DNA from: Hyphomicrobiales bacterium
GTDB lineage: Bacteria; Pseudomonadota; Alphaproteobacteria; Rhizobiales; Hyphomicrobiaceae
Assembly: GCA_003963125.1 (NCBI GenBank)
Contig: RXJK01000194.1
Location: forward strand, 2,292 to 35,773
Length of the DNA: 33,482 bases
Reading direction: 5' to 3'
Part shown: one piece after another, positions 28,756 to 33,482 of the stretch
Numbering within the stretch: position 1 is the first letter of the stretch
How the letters are laid out: each line of letters opens with the position of its first letter
The notes under the pieces: generated by a model
Told to the model about the DNA's origin: nothing
The model's database searches: none
What the model saw: the letters and a program-made list of their open reading frames with translations, nothing else
Program-made: the position numbers and the translations under genes

Positions 28756-29658
28756 ATGAACTACCGCCACGCCTTCCACGCGGGCAATTTCGCCGATGTC
28801 GTCAAGCACGCGCTGTTCGCGCGCGTTCTCGACTATCTGAAGCGCAAGGAGACACCGTTCCGCGTGATCGACACGCACGCGGGCATCGGCCGCTACGACC
28901 TCACGTCCACCGAAGCCGGCAAGACCGGCGAGTGGCGCGATGGGATCGGCCGCTTGGTCGGCCCCAGTGCATTGCCTCTTTCGCAAGAAGCCCGTGACCT
29001 CCTGAAGCCCTACCTCGATGCCGTCAGCGCGGAGACCGGCGGAGGGCCGCTCGTGCGCTATCCGGGGAGCCCGCGTCTCGCGTTGCGCCTGATGCGGGAG
29101 GACGACCGGCTCGTCGCGAACGAACTCCATCCCGAGGATGCCGCCGCGCTGAAAGCTGCTATCGGCCGCGATACCCGCGCGCGCATCACGACGCTCGACG
29201 CCTGGGTCGCCTTGCGCGCGCAGCTACCGCCGAAGGAGCGCCGCGGAGTTGTCCTGATCGATCCGCCCTTCGAGGAGCCAAACGAACTGGAGCGGCTGGC
29301 GCGCGGTCTGGCTGAGGGGTTGGAGCGGTTCGCCACGGGCACGTTCATCGCCTGGTATCCGATCAAGGACGGCAAGCAGATCGAGCGCTGGGAGAAGTCG
29401 CTCGCCGCACTTCCGGCGACGCGCATGCTCGCGGTCGATTTCTTCTTGCGCAAGCCGACCGACGCCCAGCGGCTCAACGGCTGCGGCCTCGCGGTGATTA
29501 ATGCGCCGTACACGTTGCAAGAAGAGTTGGGCGTTCTTCTTCCCGAACTCGTCAGGGTCTTGTCGGACAATTGTCATGGATATTTCAAAATGACCGATCT
29601 TTTCACCGGAAAAGCTCACAGCAAGGCCGGTCGAGCCCAGCAAAATCGATCGGAATGA
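28756..29658 (+). CDS. rlmJ: 23S rRNA (adenine-2030-N6)-methyltransferase RlmJ
   Basis: RlmJ methylates A2030 of 23S rRNA with S-adenosylmethionine. From ATG 28756 the protein has 300 residues; MNYRHAFHAGNFADVVKH is the canonical N-terminus, so the longer frame from 28705 is rejected. The SAM-binding segment (VIDTHAGIGRYDL) and the catalytic DPPF starting at D169 are present. It is cytoplasmic and appears monocistronic. Confidence 0.95.
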   Translation: MNYRHAFHAGNFADVVKHALFARVLDYLKRKETPFRVIDTHAGIGRYDLTSTEAGKTGEWRDGIGRLVGPSALPLSQEARDLLKPYLDAVSAETGGGPLVRYPGSPRLALRLMREDDRLVANELHPEDAAALKAAIGRDTRARITTLDAWVALRAQLPPKERRGVVLIDPPFEEPNELERLARGLAEGLERFATGTFIAWYPIKDGKQIERWEKSLAALPATRMLAVDFFLRKPTDAQRLNGCGLAVINAPYTLQEELGVLLPELVRVLSDNCHGYFKMTDLFTGKAHSKAGRAQQNRSE

Positions 29659-29840
29659 TGGCGGCGGCGTCGCTTTTGCCTTGCGCAGGGCTTTGCGATC
29701 ATCGATACTCTGGCGCAGTTCGGGCGGCCTACCGACCCGCGGATAACTGCTGAGACTGACCTGAGATGCCTGCGCATACGCGTTACCTATCTCGCGCCTC
29801 ACGTTCCCCGACATCGGACAAGACTGCCTTGGCTTCACCC
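29659..29840. other. Long upstream region of the cold-shock gene
   Basis: Together with the hairpin at 29841-29864 this forms about 240 bases before the cold-shock start. I see no gene in it. It may hold the promoter and a structured 5' leader. Confidence 0.35.
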
Positions 29841-29864
29841 GCATCAGCTCATGTGAGTTGATGC
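29841..29864 (+). promoter_or_regulatory. Inverted repeat (hairpin) before cold-shock gene
   Basis: GCATCAGCTCA (29841-29851) faces TGAGTTGATGC (29854-29864) across a 2-base centre. As RNA it is an 11-bp stem with a single G-U wobble; as DNA it is a 24-bp near-palindrome. It ends 36 bases before the start codon and just before the Shine-Dalgarno GGAGA, so it could act as an RNA temperature switch or as a regulator binding site. Confidence 0.5.
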
Positions 29865-29900
29865 GATCTGCAATTGTTACCGGGGAAATGGAGACCTCGC

Positions 29901-30113
29901 ATGCGGCAGAACGGAACTGTCAAATTTTTCAACCAGTCTAAGGGCTTTGGCTTCATCACGCCCGACGAGGGCGGCAAGGATGTGTTCGTGCACATCACGG
30001 CGGTGGAGCGCTCGGGCATCGGCACCCTCGACGAGGGCATGCGCGTGTCCTTCGAGACCGAGCCGGACAAGCGCGGCAAGGGCCCCAAGGCCGTCAATCT
30101 GCAGCAGGCCTGA
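29901..30113 (+). CDS. Cold-shock domain protein (CspA family)
   Basis: A 70-residue single cold-shock domain protein that binds single-stranded RNA or DNA. It has RNP1 KGFGFI (14-19) and RNP2 VFVHI (28-32). The start at ATG 29901 follows GGAGACCTCGC; the longer frame from 29874 has no ribosome site and would add a non-family leader. The gene is monocistronic with a long, structured upstream region. A strong terminator lies about 170 bases downstream. Confidence 0.95.
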   Translation: MRQNGTVKFFNQSKGFGFITPDEGGKDVFVHITAVERSGIGTLDEGMRVSFETEPDKRGKGPKAVNLQQA

Positions 30114-30137
30114 AACCTGAAGCCTCCCCGGAATTGG

Positions 30138-30165
30138 CGTGCGTTCGGCGATGTCCGGACGCACG
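30138..30165 (+). other. Hairpin downstream of cold-shock gene
   Basis: CGTGCGTTCGG (30138-30148) pairs with CCGGACGCACG (30155-30165) over a 6-base loop, with one G-U wobble. No T-run follows. It may protect the 3' end of the cold-shock message or form part of a longer 3' UTR. Confidence 0.45.
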
Positions 30166-30227
30166 TTCGGCAATTGCGACTGGCATAACTCTCGGCTCCG
30201 GCCCGACGTAACCTGTCGGCCACGGGG

Positions 30228-30319
30228 TTGTGAAAAACGGTCCGGCATGCCCCCAAGGGCGGCCGTTCACGTGTAGAACTCAGCGATCTCGAGCCAGCTC
30301 GGGGTCGCTGTTTTTGTTT
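30228..30319 (+). ncRNA. Candidate small RNA with its own terminator
   Basis: Between the cold-shock gene and the next CDS lies a stretch that can fold into an imperfect hairpin (GTGAA at the left, TTCAC at the right, with GC-rich inner arms) directly followed by a strong rho-independent terminator. No frame fits it. It may be an independent sRNA or the end of a long cold-shock 3' UTR. There is no named family I can assign. Confidence 0.3.
30282..30319 (+). terminator. Rho-independent terminator
   Basis: AGCGATCTCGAG (30282-30293) pairs with CTCGGGGTCGCT (30298-30309) around CCAG, with two G-U wobbles, and is followed by GTTTTTGTTT. It lies well before the next start codon at 30411. Confidence 0.8.
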
Positions 30320-30410
30320 CGGCGGGAGCCTGCTGAACCGCACGATCGCTGCGGGCCGTGGCACCCGGCTGCGTCTACACGAACGAATTTCGATCGGAGA
30401 GGAGCCTCAC

Positions 30411-30722
30411 ATGCGCAAACGCTTTTCCATCATGCTTCCCGCACTTGCCGTCGCGGGCGTGATGTTCGCAGCCGGCACCGCCAGCGCGGCCTGTGTCAGC
30501 AAGGCCGGCCAGGGCACGGGCAGCTCGCCCGACTCCGCGAAGTTCCAGGCCTGGGAGGCCGTGCTGCAGGCGACGGATTGGGGTTCCTGGGCGAGCTTCA
30601 TGGCGGGCGGCATGAAGGTCGGCACGGCGCCGGGCTACAAGGTCAGCGGCCTGCGCTCGAGCTGCAAGCCCGGCGGCGGCCTCGGCTACACCTGCACGAT
30701 GGGCGCCCGCCTCTGCAATTGA
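30411..30722 (+). CDS. Small secreted Cys-containing protein
   Basis: The 103-residue product has a 27-residue signal peptide (cleavage after ASA), with AGGAG upstream of the ATG. The mature 76 residues contain four Cys (one at the mature N-terminus, two flanking KPGGGLGYTC, one next to the C-terminus), which could form two disulfides in the periplasm. The 'AWEAVLQATDWGSW' and 'GGGLGYTC' stretches look conserved; I have the impression of an uncharacterised alphaproteobacterial family but cannot name it. Confidence 0.75.
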   Translation: MRKRFSIMLPALAVAGVMFAAGTASAACVSKAGQGTGSSPDSAKFQAWEAVLQATDWGSWASFMAGGMKVGTAPGYKVSGLRSSCKPGGGLGYTCTMGARLCN

Positions 30723-30741
30723 GCCGGACGTCCTGAGATCA

Positions 30742-30776
30742 CGCCGGGCCCTCGCCTCCGCGCTCGGGGCCCGGCG
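30742..30776 (+). terminator. Strong hairpin, possible terminator
   Basis: CGCCGGGCCC (30742-30751) and GGGCCCGGCG (30767-30776) are exact complements around a 15-base loop, 20 bases after the stop of the secreted-protein gene. There is no T-run, so termination would need Rho, or the hairpin may only protect the message end. Confidence 0.4.
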
Positions 30777-30908
30777 CATGAGGGTTAACGATTGGCGAAT
30801 GCATCCGCAGTACCGTGATCGCGCTGCGATGTTTCCAGAAGACGATCCGTAAAGACCATCCGAAACGACAAGCAGTCCGCAAAGACAAAACGCGTGAGGA
30901 CCGAGCGT

Positions 30909-31289
30909 ATGAAAACCAAGCTTCTTCTGGCCGCGGCCGTCGGCATGCTGGCGATCGTGTCGGCTCCGGCAAGCGTTCGCGCCGAGAATACCTCGGGCCG
31001 CACGGTCGAACGCAGCGCGGAGCTGACCCCCACCTCCGCGCGCAAGCACAATGCCCGCCGGCGCGCCGCGCGCGTTTACGGCTACATCGCCCGCCGGCGC
31101 GTGGGCGGCTACTCGTACAGCTACCTCGACGTGGTCAACACGTACGGCCTGACGCGCTCGCTCTACGGCAGCACGAATGCGTGGCGCGACCCGAGCCTCG
31201 ACCGGCAGACGCGCTCGGGTCCCTTCGACCACGATTTCTTCTTCGACACCCGCGTCGGCCCCATCGGCAACGCGCCCTATCCGAACTGA
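30909..31289 (+). CDS. Small secreted hypothetical protein, Tyr/Arg-rich
   Basis: The product has 126 residues from ATG 30909 (GAGGA upstream; an upstream GTG at 30894 is less likely). Residues 1-30 are a signal peptide ending VRA. The mature part has a basic stretch (ARKHNARRRAARVYGYIARRR), then a Tyr/Ser/Asn-rich region (GGYSYSYLDVVNTYG) and a conserved-looking tail, SGPFDHDFFFDTRVGPIG. It contains no Cys. It is probably periplasmic or surface-exposed; function is unknown. Confidence 0.7.
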   Translation: MKTKLLLAAAVGMLAIVSAPASVRAENTSGRTVERSAELTPTSARKHNARRRAARVYGYIARRRVGGYSYSYLDVVNTYGLTRSLYGSTNAWRDPSLDRQTRSGPFDHDFFFDTRVGPIGNAPYPN

Positions 31290-31450
31290 GCTTGCCGCCA
31301 CGGCCCGCTTGAACGTCGCCGTGCGCGCGGCGGCAAAGCGACAGCGCACGCAAACAACACGGGGAAAAGCCTGCGTGCGCTAGGCAGCATGGTTAACGCC
31401 GCGCTATAAGTCGGCGAGCCTGGGGGGCTTGGAGAACGGGAGAGAGTTCC

Positions 31451-31840
31451 ATGTCGTTGTCTTCGCGGCTTGTCGCCACCGCCGTAGCCGGCGCCTTCGC
31501 GTTGGGCTTTGCGGCCGCGCCCGCCGCCGCCAAATGCACGCGCCTCGGTTTCTCGGTGAACGACTACGGCAAGGATGGCCCGACCAAGGACGCCAAGGCC
31601 CTGCTCGACAAGTACATCGCCGACTGGGCGAAGTCGAAGAACATCGCCAAGTACACGACCGGCAAGAAGACGGTGAACTGCGAACTCTTCCTCGACGTCG
31701 GCGTGTTCGACGAGCACACCTGCCGCGCGGAAGCCTCCGTGTGCTGGGGCGAGGGTGCGGAAGCCGAAGCCGAGAAGACGGCGGCGAAGTCCGACGAGAA
31801 GCCGAAGCCGGCCAAGAAGAAAGCCAAGAAGGAAGAGTGA
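31451..31840 (+). CDS. Small secreted protein with Lys-rich tail
   Basis: A 129-residue product from ATG 31451 (GGGAGAGAG upstream). Residues 1-27 are a signal peptide ending AAA before K-C. The mature domain has four Cys (KCTRLG, VNCELF, HTCRAE, SVCWGE), consistent with two disulfides, followed by a Glu/Ala/Lys-rich tail (about 103-129) that is probably disordered. It follows the other two secreted-protein genes on the same strand but with long gaps. The function is not known. Confidence 0.75.
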   Translation: MSLSSRLVATAVAGAFALGFAAAPAAAKCTRLGFSVNDYGKDGPTKDAKALLDKYIADWAKSKNIAKYTTGKKTVNCELFLDVGVFDEHTCRAEASVCWGEGAEAEAEKTAAKSDEKPKPAKKKAKKEE

Positions 31841-31892
31841 TCGGGTCGACGCGACAATGCGGGCGCTTCGCCCGTCGTCGTCCACTTCGCGA

Positions 31893-32684
31893 TCAAGCTC
31901 CTCCGAGCCGCAGGCGATGGCGGCGGTCCGTGATCAGCATCACGCCGCCGAGCGCCGCGATGAGCGCGCCGAGCCCTGACGCGCCGGCCAGCACGAACAT
32001 GATCACGATCTGGTAGCGGGCGGCGCCCGAGGGATCGGCGCCGGCGAGGATCTGGCCGGTCATCATGCCCGGCAGGGCCACCACGCCCGTCACGGACATC
32101 GAGTTGAGCAGCGGCGTCATCGCCGTCTTGAGCGCGCGCGCGAGGATCGTCGCGAAGGCCGTGAACCGCGTCGCACCCAGCGACAGGCGGTTCTCGATCA
32201 CGCCTCGGTCGCGCTCGGCCGCATCGTTGAGGGTCTGCAGCACCAGGCTCGCGCTCGTCAGCGCGTTGCCGAGCACCATGCCGAGGATCGGCAGCACGTA
32301 GCGCGGCGCGTACCAGGGTGTCGGACCGATCACGATCGCCGTCGTGTAGAGCGTGCCGAGCGCGCCCACGAGCAGCAGCGTGCCGCTGCCGAGGCCGAAC
32401 GTCACCAGCGTGCGCAGCCGCTTGTCCTGCCGCGAGATCAGCTCGAAGCCCGCCACCAGCGCCATGATGATGCCGACCAGCGCGGTCCAAAGCGGCGACG
32501 TCTGCGCGAAAACGATCTTCAGCACGAAGCCGACGGCGGAGAGCTGCAGCACCATGCGCACGGCGGCGATGGCAAGCGATCGCTCGAGCCTCATGCCGAA
32601 GGCCAGCGAGATGCCGGCGTTGATCGCGAGCAGCAGGGCCGCGAGCGACATGTCGATCCAGCTGATCGGCTCGGCCCCGGTCAT
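31893..32684 (-). CDS. fetB: FetB-type ABC transporter permease
   Basis: The 263-residue membrane protein starts at ATG 32684, overlapping the fetA stop by ATGA. It matches the UPF0014/FetB family (about 260 residues in E. coli): hydrophobic segments throughout, WYAPRYVLPILGMVLGNALT near the middle, ENRLSLGATR and the MTPLLNSMSVTGVVALPGMMTGQILAGADP signature region. FetAB is described in E. coli as an iron exporter that protects against oxidative stress. The frame extends farther left but those residues overlap fetA. Confidence 0.88.
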   Translation of the reverse strand: MTGAEPISWIDMSLAALLLAINAGISLAFGMRLERSLAIAAVRMVLQLSAVGFVLKIVFAQTSPLWTALVGIIMALVAGFELISRQDKRLRTLVTFGLGSGTLLLVGALGTLYTTAIVIGPTPWYAPRYVLPILGMVLGNALTSASLVLQTLNDAAERDRGVIENRLSLGATRFTAFATILARALKTAMTPLLNSMSVTGVVALPGMMTGQILAGADPSGAARYQIVIMFVLAGASGLGALIAALGGVMLITDRRHRLRLGGA

Positions 32685-33274
32685 CGGGCGGGCTCTACGG
32701 CGCGCACGCCGAGCACGATGCGTGAGGTCGCGAGCCGCTCCAGCAGGGCGGGATCGTGCGAGACGAGCACGACGATGCGGCCTGCACGCAGCGCCACGCG
32801 GATAAGGCTTTCCACCAGCGCGGCAGCCGCCGCATCGAGTGCCGACGTCGGCTCGTCGAGGAGCAGGACCGCCGGCTCGTCGGCCATGGCGCGCACCAGC
32901 CCGAGCCGCTGCCGCTCGCCCGTCGAAAGCTGTGTGACGGGCTGATCGAGGATCGCGGGCTCGAGGCCCAGCGCCGTCACCATGCCGTCGAGCCGCGCGT
33001 TGGCGGGCATGTGCGCCCGCGCCGTACCCGCCCACCACGCGGGTTCCGCCGAGACGTAGCGCACCTGGCAGCGCCAGCGCGGCGCCGGCAATTCACCGCG
33101 TTCGGCGCCGTCGAGGTAGACATAACCCTCCGCCGCATCGAGATCGGCGATCGCGCGCAAAAGGCGCGTCTTGCCGCTGCCCGACGGTCCCTCGACACCC
33201 AGGCATTCCCCGGGCTGCACCTCGAAGGACAGCGGCGGCAGCCCGCCCACCTTCAGCTTGTCGATCCTGAGCAC
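32681..33274 (-). CDS. fetA: FetA-type ABC transporter ATP-binding protein
   Basis: The 197-residue ATPase starts at GTG 33274 with GGAG upstream; the frame opens to 33472 but the added residues look non-coding. It has Walker A GPSGSGKT (29-36), signature LSTGE (116-120) and Walker B LLLDEP (137-142). It is somewhat shorter than the E. coli FetA (about 225). The 4-base overlap with fetB indicates one transcript and translational coupling. The pair should form an inner-membrane exporter, iron by analogy. Confidence 0.88.
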   Translation of the reverse strand: MLRIDKLKVGGLPPLSFEVQPGECLGVEGPSGSGKTRLLRAIADLDAAEGYVYLDGAERGELPAPRWRCQVRYVSAEPAWWAGTARAHMPANARLDGMVTALGLEPAILDQPVTQLSTGERQRLGLVRAMADEPAVLLLDEPTSALDAAAAALVESLIRVALRAGRIVVLVSHDPALLERLATSRIVLGVRAVEPAR

Positions 33275-33482
33275 GGGGAAAGCTCCGTCTGCGCACGACC
33301 TGTGTAGAGAACCCCGCGCCCCTCGGGAAGGTCGCGTTTCACTGCGTTGGCCACCCCATCTGTCGCCGCGGCACTCGTTGCCGGGGCCCACCCCACATCT
33401 TGCTGCGAAGCGTGCGGACGGCTGGATCCCGGTGACGAGCACACGGCTGTCCGGTTGAGTTGTGATGGACAAGCTGCATGGC
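33275..33482. other. Upstream region of fetAB to window edge
   Basis: About 200 bases with frames on both strands but no ribosome site or motif I can support. It presumably holds the fetA promoter; no Irr-like palindrome was found in it. Confidence 0.4.

Overview
The window is high-GC DNA from an alphaproteobacterium, most likely a member of the Hyphomicrobiales (Rhizobiales). This rests on the glyA-nrdR-ribD cluster, the sucD-sucA-sucB-lpd block, a DUF6460 membrane protein, an extensin-family lipoprotein, RlmJ, several small secreted proteins, and possible Irr-like and CtrA-like DNA motifs. I cannot name the genus from sequence alone.

Layout. (1) 1-4605 looks like accessory DNA. It has visibly lower GC, a secreted protein running off the left edge, about 1 kb with only weak or fragmentary ORFs (one resembling a phage portal fragment), a DUF2158-like small protein, and a 759-residue protein that joins an N-terminal DUF4062 domain to a long polytopic membrane region built partly from a degenerate 6-bp DNA repeat. 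This block stops at the 3' end of a tRNA-Ser(CGA) gene, a classic integration point. (2) 4606-9308 holds the tRNA, a DUF6460 protein, a DNA-repair pair (Lhr-type ligase-associated helicase and PdeM nuclease) and a small secreted protein. (3) 9400-14851 holds an Fe(III) ABC binding protein with a possible Irr box upstream, then glyA, nrdR, ribD and two convergent hotdog thioesterases. (4) 14878-22416, on the minus strand, is the 2-oxoglutarate dehydrogenase and succinyl-CoA synthetase block: sucD, sucA, sucB, a small P-loop kinase-like gene, and lpd. (5) 22500-25282 holds a GST-family protein and lepA. (6) 25644-31840, mostly plus strand, holds an XRE regulator, an extensin-family lipoprotein, an MFS transporter, a small hypothetical, rlmJ, a cold-shock protein and three small secreted proteins. 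(7) 31893-33274 is a fetA-fetB type ABC exporter pair.

How the genes work together. sucA, sucB and lpd supply E1, E2 and E3 of 2-oxoglutarate dehydrogenase, and sucD encodes the alpha subunit of the next TCA enzyme; its partner sucC is not next to it. glyA (one-carbon units), nrdR (dNTP-synthesis repressor) and ribD (flavin synthesis) form a housekeeping cluster. The helicase and PdeM are half of a four-gene repair cassette whose ligase and exonuclease are not here.

The least described object is the DUF4062-membrane fusion at 2070-4349. Its sensor-like N-terminus, membrane-embedded remainder and accessory setting are compatible with a conflict or defence role, but nothing in the sequence proves that.
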